A DNA stretch of 44,650 bases. It comes from Streptomyces diastatochromogenes (GTDB taxonomy: Bacteria; Actinomycetota; Actinomycetes; Streptomycetales; Streptomycetaceae). The translations under genes and the position numbers were made by a program. Below the pieces are notes generated by a model. That model was not told where the DNA came from and did not search any database. It saw only the letters and a program-made list of their open reading frames with translations. How positions within the stretch are numbered: the first letter of the stretch is position 1; the number at the start of each line of letters is the position of its first letter. This document shows, in pieces, positions 7,614 through 19,079 of this stretch. Location: the NCBI GenBank assembly GCA_001418405.1, contig LIQL01000032.1, positions 1-44,650 on the forward strand, read 5' to 3'.

Positions 7614-8503
7614 CCGACCGCGCCCTCTCGGTGGTCCGGGCCGGTGCGCTCACCACCGTCCAGGACCTCGGCCGGCCCGGCCACGCCCACCTCGGGGTGC
7701 CGCGCTCCGGTGCCCTGGACGGGCCGGCGCACCGGCTCGCCAACCGCCTGGTGGGCAACCCCGCCACCGCGGCCACCCTGGAGACCACCCTCACCGGTTG
7801 CGCGGTCCGCCCGCGCACCGCCACCACCGTCGCGGTCACCGGCGCCGCGTGCCCGGTGACCGTGGACGGCCGCCCCGTCCCGTGGGGCGCGCCGGTGCAC
7901 GTCCCGGCCGGTGCCGTCCTGGAGCTCGGCGCGGCCACCCACGGCGTCCGCTGCTACCTCGCCTGCGCCGGCGGCATCACCGTCGAGCCGGTGCTCGGCA
8001 GCCGCGCCACCGACCTGCTCTCCGGACTGGGCCCGGAGCCGCTCGCGGACGGCACGGTGCTCCCGCTGGGCTCCCCGTACGGTCCCCCGGCCGCCGCCGA
8101 CGCGGCCCCGCTCGCCGGGGCGGCGGCCGAGCTGGTGCTGCCGTTCCTGCCCGGGCCGCGCGACGCCTGGTTCACCGCCGACGGGCTACGCACCCTGACC
8201 ACCGGCCGGTTCCGGGTCTCCGCGGCGTCCAACCGGATCGGGCTGCGCACCGAGGGGCCCGCCCTGGAGCGCGCCCGAGACGGCGAACTCCCCAGTGAGG
8301 GGATGCCGTTGGGCGCCCTCCAGGTCCCGCCGAACGGCCTGCCGGTGCTGTTCCTGCACGACCACCCCACCACCGGCGGCTACCCGGTCGTCGGTGTGGT
8401 CCCGGAACGCTTCCTGGCCCCGGCGGCCCAGGCGACGCCGGGCACGCCGATCCGGTTCGCACGGATCGGCCGGCGGCCGGGGCGGGCGGCGCACCCCGGG
8501 TGA
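7610..8503 (+). CDS. pxpC: 5-oxoprolinase subunit PxpC (biotin-dependent carboxylase-like, AHS2)
   Basis: 297-aa AHS2-domain subunit, partner of PxpB. Landmarks are VQDLGRPGHAHLGVPRSG near the N-terminus, then CYLACAGGI, VLGSRATDLLSGLG, AASNRIGLRTEGP and LFLHDHPTTGGYPVVG. ATG 7610 overlaps the pxpB stop (ATGA), completing the coupled pxpABC operon. Despite the family name there is no biotin-carrier domain. It is followed by a strong hairpin and the convergent second oxoprolinase. Confidence 0.94.
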   Translation: MTDRALSVVRAGALTTVQDLGRPGHAHLGVPRSGALDGPAHRLANRLVGNPATAATLETTLTGCAVRPRTATTVAVTGAACPVTVDGRPVPWGAPVHVPAGAVLELGAATHGVRCYLACAGGITVEPVLGSRATDLLSGLGPEPLADGTVLPLGSPYGPPAAADAAPLAGAAAELVLPFLPGPRDAWFTADGLRTLTTGRFRVSAASNRIGLRTEGPALERARDGELPSEGMPLGALQVPPNGLPVLFLHDHPTTGGYPVVGVVPERFLAPAAQATPGTPIRFARIGRRPGRAAHPG

Positions 8504-8571
8504 CGCCGGAGCGTCCCGGCACCCGAAGTGCGCTCCGTAGGCCGGCCGTTCGCGGGGTGCCCTGGTTCCCT

Positions 8572-8597
8572 CGGCCGCGGACCGGTGTCCGCGGCCG
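8572..8597. terminator. Hairpin between convergent pxpC and the large oxoprolinase
   Basis: Perfect 11-bp inverted repeat CGGCCGCGGAC (8572-8582) and GTCCGCGGCCG (8587-8597) with a four-base CGGT loop. It lies in the 102-bp gap between two genes pointing at each other, so it can serve both strands. There is no T-run, which is usual for terminators in this GC-rich group. Confidence 0.75.
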
Positions 8598-8605
8598 GCC
8601 ACCGG

Positions 8606-12222
<3,617 letters not shown>

Positions 12223-12226
<4 letters not shown>

Positions 12227-13083
12227 CCCGCCATTGTCGCAGCGCCGCCCGGTTCGGACAGGGCCGCGAGGGCGCTGCGGGTGGCCCGTTCGGCGGCGGC
12301 GTCGAGCAACCGCCCGGATCCGGCCACCCCGTACCGGCACTCCCGTGCGGCCAGCGCCAGCAGGCCGGGCAGCAGGTCGGTGCACCGGTCGGCAACCCAC
12401 CGGGTGCCGCGGGTCGCCATCCAGACCAGCGAGCCGGTCCGGGTCGGCGCCGGGCCGTCGAGGGTCAGCGGGGGCGGCGGCCCGCAGGCCAGGCCGCGGG
12501 CGGCCAGTGCGGTGTGGAAGCCGCGGGCCAGCAGCCGGTGGCCGCGCTCGCTCGGGTGCAGCCGGTCCACGCTCCAGGTGGTCCGCTCGCCCACCCAGGG
12601 GTGATCGGCGAGATGGAGGTGGACGCCGCCGTAGCGCGCGGAGACCGCGTGCACGACGGTGTTGACGGCGCGCATCCGGCGGGCCAACGGGCGGGCCAGC
12701 GGCGCGGGCAGCGCCAGCATCCGGCCGGGGTCGGGCAGGCACGCCGTCAGCACCACCGTCCCGCCGGCGCTGAGGGTGCCGTGGGCCTGGTCCAGCGCCG
12801 CCGCCACCCGGTCGATGGCGAAGGCGGCGCGCAGCGTGTCGTTGGCGCCGACCAGCACGGAGGCGAAGCGCGGGGCGAGCGCGCGGGCCTGCGGCAGCTG
12901 CTCGTCCGCCACGTCGGCCGCCAGCGCGCCGCTGCGTGCCAGGTTCACCAGCGGGACGTCGCCCGGCCGTGGTCCGAGCGCGTCGGCCAGCAACACCGCC
13001 CAGCCGCGCCAACCGCCGCCCGCCACCGGATCGCCGAGCCCTTCGGTGAGCGAGTCGCCGAGGGCCACGAACCCGGGCGTCAC
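12223..13083 (-). CDS. SGNH/GDSL-family hydrolase
   Basis: 286-aa esterase-like protein. Block I is FVALGDSLTEGLG (Ser in GDSL), block III is LVGANDTLR (Asn), and block V is VDRLHPSERGH (Asp and His). It has no signal peptide, so it is probably cytosolic. The C-terminal 80 residues after the SGNH core are Ala/Arg-rich. GTG 13083 overlaps the stop of the upstream glycosyltransferase as GTGA, and its own stop overlaps the oxoprolinase start. The glycosyltransferase context suggests deacylation of a glycolipid or sugar ester, but the substrate is not visible. Confidence 0.85.
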
Positions 13084-14324
13084 CGCCGGCTCCAGGGACC
13101 CACCGGCCGCGGCCCGACCGGCCCGACCGGCGCAGCCGGCCGCCCACCGGCCGGCCTGGGGGCGTCGTGGGCCGCCAGGAACGCGGCCACCGCCGGCTGC
13201 CAGCCGTACCCCTCGGCGCGCCGCCGGGCGGTGGCCCGGCGGAGCGGCTCGGGCCGGGCCAGCACCCGCTGCACCGCGTCCGCGAAGGAGGGTCCGTCGT
13301 CCAGGGCGGTGTCCCCGCCGTCGCCCACCAGCCCGGCCAGCGCCGACGCCGCACTGGCGACCACCGGGGTGCCGCAGGCCAGCGCCTCCAGCGCCGCCAG
13401 CCCGAACGTCTCGGCCGGGCCGGGCGCCAGGACCAGGTCGGCGCCGGCCTGGAGCGCGGCCAGCCGGGGCCGGTCGGCGAGGTGCCCGAGGAACGTCACC
13501 GGCAGCCGGGCGGCCCGCGCCCGGTCCGCCAGCCGGCCGCGCAGCGGCCCGTCGCCGGCCACCACCAGCGCCGCGTCCACGCCCCGCCGGCGCAGCTCGG
13601 CGAGGGCGTCCAGGGCCCGCCCGGGCCGCTTCTCGGGTGACAGCCGGGAGCACATCAGCAGCAGGACGGCGGCCCGGTCGGCGTACCGCCCGCGCAGCGC
13701 GGCGCTGCGCAGACCCGGGTGCCAGGCGGCGAGGTCGACCCCGAGCGGCGCCCGCACCACGTTCCGCGCCCCGGCCCGGAGGAACTCCGCCGCCGCCCAC
13801 TCGGTCGTGCACACCACCCGGCTGTAGGCGTACGCGGTACGGGCGTTGGCCCGGTCGGCGAGCGCGCGGGCCAACGGGCGCGGCACGCCCCAGGTGCGCA
13901 GCACCCCGTCCACGCTCTCGTGCGACACCATCACCGCCGGGACCCGGGCCCGCCGCGCCCACTCCCCCGTCCAGCGCAGCGTCGTGCGGTCCGAGACCTC
14001 CAGCCGGTCCGGGTCCAGTTCGGCCAGGAGGTGCCGGAGCCGGGGGCGGTCGGCCAGCACCCGGTAGCCGCCGGTACCGGGCACCTGGGGCCCGGGGAGG
14101 GTGAGCACCCGGCCCTGGGCGGTCTCCTCGTCGCGGATGCCGCGCGGCCCCACCGCGTCCGGCGGTCCCGGCACGACGAGCACCGGCTCGTGGCCGGCGG
14201 CCCGGTAGCCGGCGCCCAACTCGCCCAGTGCGGTGCGCAGCCCGCCGGAGGCCGGGGCGACGAAGTTGGCGATCCGGACGATCCGCAGTCCCGCCCGGCC
14301 GCTCCGGGCCCGACGGGCGCTCAC
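13080..14324 (-). CDS. GT4-family glycosyltransferase
   Basis: 414-aa GT-B fold enzyme. The N-terminal acceptor domain has the Gly-rich loop VAPASGGLRTALGELG. The donor domain has MCSRLSPEKRPGRALDAL, VVAGDGPLRGRL and the E-x7-E motif AETFGLAALEALACGTPVV, all typical of retaining GT4 enzymes that use GDP- or UDP-sugars. The C-terminal tail is Pro/Gly-rich. ATG 14324 overlaps the preceding GT4 stop (ATGA). With that paralogue it resembles pairs that mannosylate glycolipids in actinobacteria; donor and acceptor are not deducible. Confidence 0.88.
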   Translation of the reverse strand: MSARRARSGRAGLRIVRIANFVAPASGGLRTALGELGAGYRAAGHEPVLVVPGPPDAVGPRGIRDEETAQGRVLTLPGPQVPGTGGYRVLADRPRLRHLLAELDPDRLEVSDRTTLRWTGEWARRARVPAVMVSHESVDGVLRTWGVPRPLARALADRANARTAYAYSRVVCTTEWAAAEFLRAGARNVVRAPLGVDLAAWHPGLRSAALRGRYADRAAVLLLMCSRLSPEKRPGRALDALAELRRRGVDAALVVAGDGPLRGRLADRARAARLPVTFLGHLADRPRLAALQAGADLVLAPGPAETFGLAALEALACGTPVVASAASALAGLVGDGGDTALDDGPSFADAVQRVLARPEPLRRATARRRAEGYGWQPAVAAFLAAHDAPRPAGGRPAAPVGPVGPRPVGPWSRR

Positions 14325-15454
14325 GCCGCCACCGCCGTCCGGTCGGCGAGCACGTCGTCGTAGTGGGCCAGCAACTGGTCGCCGACCGCCTCCCAGGTGC
14401 GGGCCGCGACCGCGCGCCGGCCGGCGTCGCCGTACCGCACCCGCAGCTCCGCGTCCCCGAACAGCGTCCGCACCGCGTCCCGCACTGCCGTGCCGTCCCC
14501 GGAGGGGACCAGCAGTCCGGTCCGCCCGTGGTCGACGAGGTCCAGCGGCCCGCCGGCGGCCGGGGCGACCACCGGGACCCCGGAGGCCATCGCCTCCTGC
14601 ACGGTCTGGCAGAAGGTCTCGTACGGCCCGGTGTGCACGAACACGTCCAACGACGCGTACAGCCGGGCGAGTTCGTCACCGGTCCGGCGCCCCAGGAACC
14701 GCACCTCGGGCAGCTGCGCCCGCAGGGCGGCGGCGCTGGGGCCGTCCCCGATCACCACGGTGCGGACGCCGGGCAACCGGGAGGTCTCGGCCAGCAGCCG
14801 GACGTCCTTCTCCGGAGCCAACCGCCCCACGTACCCCACCAGCAGCTCCCGCCCCGCCAGCAACGAACTGCGCAGCACCGCGTCCCGCCGCCCGGGGTGG
14901 AACCGCGCCGAGTCGACCCCGCGCTGCCACAGCCGCACCCGGGGCACCCCGTGCTCGGTGAGGTCCAGCAGCGCCGCGCTCGACGGGGCCAGGGTGAGGT
15001 CGGCGGCGGCGTGCACCGCCCTTATCCGGCGCCAGGCCGCCGTCCCGCCCCGCCCCAGGTAGGTCCGCGCGTAGCGCGCCATGTCCGTCTGGTAGACCGC
15101 GACCGCCGGCACCCCCCGCCGGGCCGCGGCCGCCATGCCCCGGGCCCCCAGGACGAAGGGGCTGGCCAGGTGCACCAGGTCGGGCCGGTGGCCGTCCAGC
15201 GCAGCGGACAGCCGCCGCCCGGGCAGCGCGATCCGCACCTGCGGGTATCCGGGCAACGGCATCGAGGGCACCCGCACCACCGGGCACGGGCTTTCGTGGC
15301 CGTGGCCGGTGGCGGCCGGTGCGGAGTTCGCCAACGGGGCGATGACCAGCGGTTCGTGCCCGCGCCGGACGAGGTGGCGGGCGGTTTGGAGGGCACAGTG
15401 TGCGACGCCGTTGACGTCGGGCGGGAAGGATTCGGTGACGAGGGCGACACGCAT
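14321..15454 (-). CDS. GT4-family glycosyltransferase (MgtA-like)
   Basis: 377-aa GT-B enzyme, first gene of the coupled operon. The N-terminus MRVALVTESFPPDVNGVAH is the classic start of GT4 alpha-mannosyltransferases of the MgtA/PimB type. GYVGRLAPEKDVRLLAE and the E-x7-E motif YETFCQTVQEAMASGVPVV follow. It has no signal peptide and probably acts at the inner membrane face. Its stop overlaps the next GT4 start. A glycolipid mannosyltransferase is a reasonable family-level guess; the exact substrate is inference. Confidence 0.88.
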   Translation of the reverse strand: MRVALVTESFPPDVNGVAHCALQTARHLVRRGHEPLVIAPLANSAPAATGHGHESPCPVVRVPSMPLPGYPQVRIALPGRRLSAALDGHRPDLVHLASPFVLGARGMAAAARRGVPAVAVYQTDMARYARTYLGRGGTAAWRRIRAVHAAADLTLAPSSAALLDLTEHGVPRVRLWQRGVDSARFHPGRRDAVLRSSLLAGRELLVGYVGRLAPEKDVRLLAETSRLPGVRTVVIGDGPSAAALRAQLPEVRFLGRRTGDELARLYASLDVFVHTGPYETFCQTVQEAMASGVPVVAPAAGGPLDLVDHGRTGLLVPSGDGTAVRDAVRTLFGDAELRVRYGDAGRRAVAARTWEAVGDQLLAHYDDVLADRTAVAA

Positions 15455-15508
15455 ACCGCTGTTGTCGGCGCACCGTGCGTGGGCCGCACCAAGGGGATCT
15501 TTCCAACC

Positions 15509-15533
15509 GGCGAACGTCCCATGAGCGTTCGCC
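15509..15533. repeat. Inverted repeat GGCGAACG-N9-CGTTCGCC
   Basis: Perfect 8-bp arms at 15509-15516 and 15526-15533 separated by nine bases, 35 bp past the end of the HEAT-like gene and 55 bp before the GT4 operon start, both leftward. It may be a terminator for the former or an operator for the latter. The absence of a T-run and the wide loop leave this open. Confidence 0.45.
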
Positions 15534-15567
15534 CCTGCGCCCGCTCAGCCGGGCGTCGGCCCCGGCC

Positions 15568-16992
15568 TCACACCGCCGAGGCGTCCGGCCCGAAGCGGGC
15601 GCGCACGGCGGTCTGCACCTCGGCCTCCTCGGCCGGGTCGGCGGCGAGACGGCGGAGCTGTTCCACCACCCGGTCGTCGCCGGTGGCCGCGTGCCGGGCG
15701 GCGAGTTCCCGAGTGGTCTCCTCGCAGTCCCAGAGGCACTCGACGGCGAAACCGGCCGCGAAGCCGGGGTCGGTGGCGGCGAGCGCGGCGGCGGCCCGGC
15801 CGCGCAGCTGCGAGGACGAGGTCTCGCGATAGAGGTGGCGCAGCACGGGGGCGGCACAGACGATCCCGAGGCGACCGGCGCCGTCCACCAGCTCCCACAG
15901 CGCGCAGGCGTCCGGCCCCTCTTCCCGCACCGTGCGGCGCAGCGCGGCGAGCACCAGGTCGGTGTCGCGGCGGGCGCCGCGCCGGGCCAGCATGGCGGCG
16001 GCGGACGCCCCCAGCCGGTCCGGACGCGCGGCCCAGGTGCGGGCCCGCTCGACGGCGGCCACGCTGCGCATCCGTTCGTAGGCGGAGAGCGCGGCGGCGA
16101 CCAGCGGTTCGCCGGAGAGCGGATCGGTCACGGCGGCCTCGATCAGGTCGAGGACCGCTCCGTCGCCGCGCTCGGCGAGGTGGTGCAGGACAGCGGCGCG
16201 CGCCGCGTCGGGTCCGCCGCGACCGGCCCGCAGCAGCTCGGCGCGGTCCTCGGGACCGGCGACGGCGCTCAGGCAGCGGGCGGCGGCGAGGTAGCGGTGC
16301 TCCCCGGGGCGCGGTTCGAGCTCGTGCTGGGCCCACTCCAGCACCTCGGCCACGCTCCAGCCGGGGCGCGGGCCGCGCGGTCGCAGCTGGCGCTGCCAGC
16401 GGTCGAAGGAACCCTGCTCGTCGGCGGCGGCCAGCCGCGCGCCGTACCGGGCGTCCTCGGCCCACAACCGCCAGGGGCGGGGCTCGAAGGCGTCCCGCAC
16501 CGTGGTGGCCAGCAGGGCGTCGCCCTCCGGAGTCTCGGGGAAACGGGCCAGGACGGCCGGCGCCAGGCCGATCAGCCCCGCGTCGTCGTCGCGCAGCGCG
16601 AGCTCGTCGAGGGCCCAGCGCCAGTTGCTGCCCACCGCGGCGTAGCTGCGCAGCAGCAGCCGGGCGGCGTCCTTGCCGTACGCGGCGAGGTGGCCGAGGA
16701 CGGAGAGGGTCAGCCCGGTGCGCTCCTCGCCGGTGTCGGTGAGGTCGTCGGGGTGGAAGAGGTGCCGTTCGATCTCTTCGAGACCACCGTCGAGCTGCAT
16801 GTAGAGGCGCGCGTAATAGAGCGAGCGGTTCTCCACCTGCCAGTCCCGGCGCGCATCGCACAGCACACTGTCGTTGAGTGCCGCGAGCGCCTCGGCCCGC
16901 GGCGCCGCGAGGGCATGCAGGGTCCCGTCGCCGCGGCCTCGCTGCAGGAGGCCGAGCAGGGTGCCACTGGGCGCTATGTCTGGATCGAACAT
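15568..16992 (-). CDS. HEAT-repeat-like conserved actinobacterial protein
   Basis: About 474-aa soluble all-helical protein without recognised catalytic motifs. Repeating helix pairs rich in Ala/Leu/Arg run through it (ALAAPRAEALAALNDSVL, GLTLSVLGHLAAYGKDAARL, ARAAVLHHLAERGDGAVLD, RGRAAAALAATDPGFAAGF), which is a HEAT-like pattern. ATG 16992 begins MFDPDIAPSGTLLGLLQRG, which I take as the conserved N-terminus. ATG 17049 would add 19 residues without a better ribosome site. It is divergent from the PAS-PP2C gene. Function unknown; scaffold-type protein interaction is the only inference offered. Confidence 0.75.
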   Translation of the reverse strand: MFDPDIAPSGTLLGLLQRGRGDGTLHALAAPRAEALAALNDSVLCDARRDWQVENRSLYYARLYMQLDGGLEEIERHLFHPDDLTDTGEERTGLTLSVLGHLAAYGKDAARLLLRSYAAVGSNWRWALDELALRDDDAGLIGLAPAVLARFPETPEGDALLATTVRDAFEPRPWRLWAEDARYGARLAAADEQGSFDRWQRQLRPRGPRPGWSVAEVLEWAQHELEPRPGEHRYLAAARCLSAVAGPEDRAELLRAGRGGPDAARAAVLHHLAERGDGAVLDLIEAAVTDPLSGEPLVAAALSAYERMRSVAAVERARTWAARPDRLGASAAAMLARRGARRDTDLVLAALRRTVREEGPDACALWELVDGAGRLGIVCAAPVLRHLYRETSSSQLRGRAAAALAATDPGFAAGFAVECLWDCEETTRELAARHAATGDDRVVEQLRRLAADPAEEAEVQTAVRARFGPDASAV

Positions 16993-17079
16993 GAGGTCAG
17001 CATCCGGTGCGGGGGACAGGCTGGCAACGGGATTTCCGCTGACCGGCATTCTTGCCGGTGACTGCGGGCCCTATGCGTC

Positions 17080-17105
17080 GTTCCCACCATGGATCGGCGG
17101 GGTAG
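17080..17105 (+). promoter_or_regulatory. Possible SigB/SigF-type promoter upstream of the PP2C gene
   Basis: GTTC (17080-17083) and GGGTAG (17100-17105) are 16 bp apart, resembling the GTTT-N14-16-GGGTAY stress-sigma promoters of streptomycetes. It points toward the PAS-PP2C phosphatase, a class often tied to anti-sigma signalling. The -35 match is only partial. Confidence 0.25.
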
Positions 17106-17182
17106 ACAGCTGTACGGCGGCCGCAGCCTAGCGTGGAACCATTGCTTCCGCCGATTCGGGCCCGGTTGCCACAAGGAGGCCG

Positions 17183-17290
17183 ATGACATATGCCGGGTGC
17201 ACCACCGTATCGGGTAGTGCCAAATCCCTTACGGTCCGTCGCAGCCTGTGCAAGAGTCGTAACCGGCCCATACGTTCCGGCGCCGCCTGA
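17183..17290 (+). CDS. Possible 35-aa leader ORF before the PP2C gene
   Basis: A short frame starting MTYAGCTTVSGSAKSL lies behind AAGGAGG and ends 14 bases before the PP2C ATG. The ribosome site is only three bases from the ATG, and third-position GC is clearly lower than in neighbouring genes, both arguing against coding. An overlapping frame from ATG 17190 has better spacing but runs into the PP2C gene. Listed because the strong AAGGAGG in a non-coding gap needs an explanation. Confidence 0.2.
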   Translation: MTYAGCTTVSGSAKSLTVRRSLCKSRNRPIRSGAA

Positions 17291-17304
17291 TCACGGAGTA
17301 CGTC

Positions 17305-18771
17305 ATGCCGCCCCCTCTCTTCGCGGATCACCCAGCCGATCAGACCCCCGAGCGTGGCGCGGTCGAGGCACTCATCTCGCAGGCCCGCACCCTGCGCGGT
17401 GGCCTCGACGCGGTACGCAGAGAGTCCTCGGTCGCCGGTGACCTCGCCGCCGACCCGCAGCTGCGCTGGCAGCGAGCACTGTGCGACCTCGCCGTCCACC
17501 ACCTGGACGACCTCGGCGGCCACCTCGACCAGCTCAGAGAGGGCCTGCCCACCTCGCCAGACGGGGTCGCGGAGCCGCACGTCGAGCTGCCGGTGGCCCC
17601 GCCCGAGCCGGAGGCGCCCGAGCGGGGCGCACTGCTGCGCCGGGTGGGCAGCGCCGAGTGGAACCTCCTCACCGACGAGGTGACCTGGTCCGACGAGCTC
17701 TACGCGATGTTCGGCCGGGAGCCGGCCGACGACCCGCTGACGCTGGACGAGCTGCCGTCCCTGGTGCACGCCGACGACCAGGAGAAGCTGGCCGTGATGG
17801 TCACCGACTGCCTGGTGGACGGCCGGCCGATCGACGGCGAGTTCCGCATCCTCCGCGCCGACTCCGGCATCCGCACCGTCCACATGGTCGGCGAGCCGGT
17901 GCTCGACACCGACGGCAGCACCGCCTGCATGTGGGCGGTGCTCCGCGACGTCAGCGAGCTGCGCCGGAGCCAGACGGCGGTGCGCGAGACCGGTGACTCG
18001 CTCCAGCGCCAGCGGCACATCGCCCAGACCGAGCACCGGCTCGCGGTCGAGCTCCAGGAGGCCGTGCTGCCGCCGTGGCGCGGTTCGCTGCGCTTCCCCG
18101 AGGGCGGCCCGGTCACCCTGGACCTCGCCGGGCGCTACCTACCGGCCGACACCTCCGCCCTGATCGGCGGCGACTGGTACGACGCCCTCCAACTCCCTGA
18201 CGGGCGCACACTGTTGAGCGTGGGCGACCTCACCGGGCACGGCGTCGCGGCGACGTCCGGCATGGCGATGGTGCTCGGCGCGCTGCGCGGCATGGCCGTG
18301 GCGGGGCACCGACCCGGACAGCTGATGGGCTTCCTCAACCAACTGCTGGACAGTGCCACCCAACCGGCCCTGGGCAGCGCGGTCTGTTGCCAGTTCGACC
18401 CCGCGACGAGGTCACTGGAGTGGTCCCAGGCCGGGCACCCCGCGCCGCTGCTGTTCCGCGGCGGCACGGGGCGCGCGCTGGACCCGCCGGAGGGCGTCCT
18501 GCTCGGGGCCACGACCGGCGCCGGCTACGGCCAGCGGACCGAGCAGTTGGAGCCGGGCGACCTGCTGGTGCTGCACACCGACGGGCTCGTTCCGCGCCGC
18601 ACCCACGGTCCGGACAGCGCCCACGAGGGCACCGAGCGGCTGCTCGCGCTGGCACCGCGGCTCGGCGCGGCCCGCAGCGCCCAGGAGAGCGTCCGCATCG
18701 TGGTGGAGGAGTTCGGCGCCACCGAGCGGGAGGACGACGCCTGCGTGCTGCTCGCCAAGGTCGGCGACTGA
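17305..18771 (+). CDS. PAS-domain PP2C (SpoIIE/RsbU-type) serine phosphatase
   Basis: 488-aa cytosolic signalling protein. The N-terminal 100 residues are helical and contain no known domain. A PAS domain spans about 110-218 (AEWNLLTDEVTWSDELYAMF, VHADDQEKL). A short coiled linker with QTEHRLAVELQEAVLPP (242-257) precedes a metal-dependent PP2C domain (about 270-486). The PP2C metal motifs are IGGDWYD (287-293), VGDLTGHG (306-313), SQAGHPAPLLF and EREDDACVLL. Such enzymes dephosphorylate anti-sigma-factor antagonists. No kinase or antagonist gene is nearby. ATG 17305 has GGAG seven bases upstream. Confidence 0.92.
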   Translation: MPPPLFADHPADQTPERGAVEALISQARTLRGGLDAVRRESSVAGDLAADPQLRWQRALCDLAVHHLDDLGGHLDQLREGLPTSPDGVAEPHVELPVAPPEPEAPERGALLRRVGSAEWNLLTDEVTWSDELYAMFGREPADDPLTLDELPSLVHADDQEKLAVMVTDCLVDGRPIDGEFRILRADSGIRTVHMVGEPVLDTDGSTACMWAVLRDVSELRRSQTAVRETGDSLQRQRHIAQTEHRLAVELQEAVLPPWRGSLRFPEGGPVTLDLAGRYLPADTSALIGGDWYDALQLPDGRTLLSVGDLTGHGVAATSGMAMVLGALRGMAVAGHRPGQLMGFLNQLLDSATQPALGSAVCCQFDPATRSLEWSQAGHPAPLLFRGGTGRALDPPEGVLLGATTGAGYGQRTEQLEPGDLLVLHTDGLVPRRTHGPDSAHEGTERLLALAPRLGAARSAQESVRIVVEEFGATEREDDACVLLAKVGD

Positions 18772-19079
18772 CGCACGGCACGATCGTCGGGCGGACCGGC
18801 TGCGGGGGCGCCGGTCACCCCGAGCGACCTGACCTCTTCTGAGGGACCGTCAACTCTCGGCCTCCGCAGGTCAGCGGGCGGATCTTCGGACGGGTCTTCG
18901 GGCAGGGTGTTCCACTTGATCTCCCGCGGGCATCGGGTGGTGTCGGTGACAAGGGGCGACCGGGCTCGGCACGACCGACCGGTCGACGAGGGCGCGGGCG
19001 CACCGTCGTCGCCGTGCTCCCGGGCGCGGGTGTGAGTCCGCCCCGACGGCAACAGGGGCGACACGGCCCCGCAGGGCCC
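18772..19079. other. Gap between convergent PP2C and XRE-TPR genes, no gene supported
   Basis: This 308-base stretch separates two tail-to-tail genes. A possible hairpin, CGCCCC (19039-19044) with GGGGCG (19055-19060), lies just past the leftward gene's end and may help termination. A minus-strand frame containing VTDTTRCPREIKWNTLPEDP between about 18850 and 19000 has coding-like composition but no start, ribosome site or family I recognise. It could be decayed sequence. Confidence 0.5.

Noticed and set aside
6867..8503. PxpB/PxpC as KipI/KipA sporulation-kinase inhibitors or allophanate hydrolase parts
   Set aside because: Coupled to pxpA and flanked by pcp, DUF969/DUF979 and another oxoprolinase; the metabolic role fits better.
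17128..18036. 302-codon minus-strand frame over the PP2C gene
   Set aside because: Antisense to the PAS-PP2C gene whose domains are clear; no ribosome site.
18815..19064. Possible transposase remnant (minus frame with VTDTTRCPREIKWNTLP)
   Set aside because: No terminal repeats, catalytic motif or target duplication; I could not link it to any insertion-sequence family.
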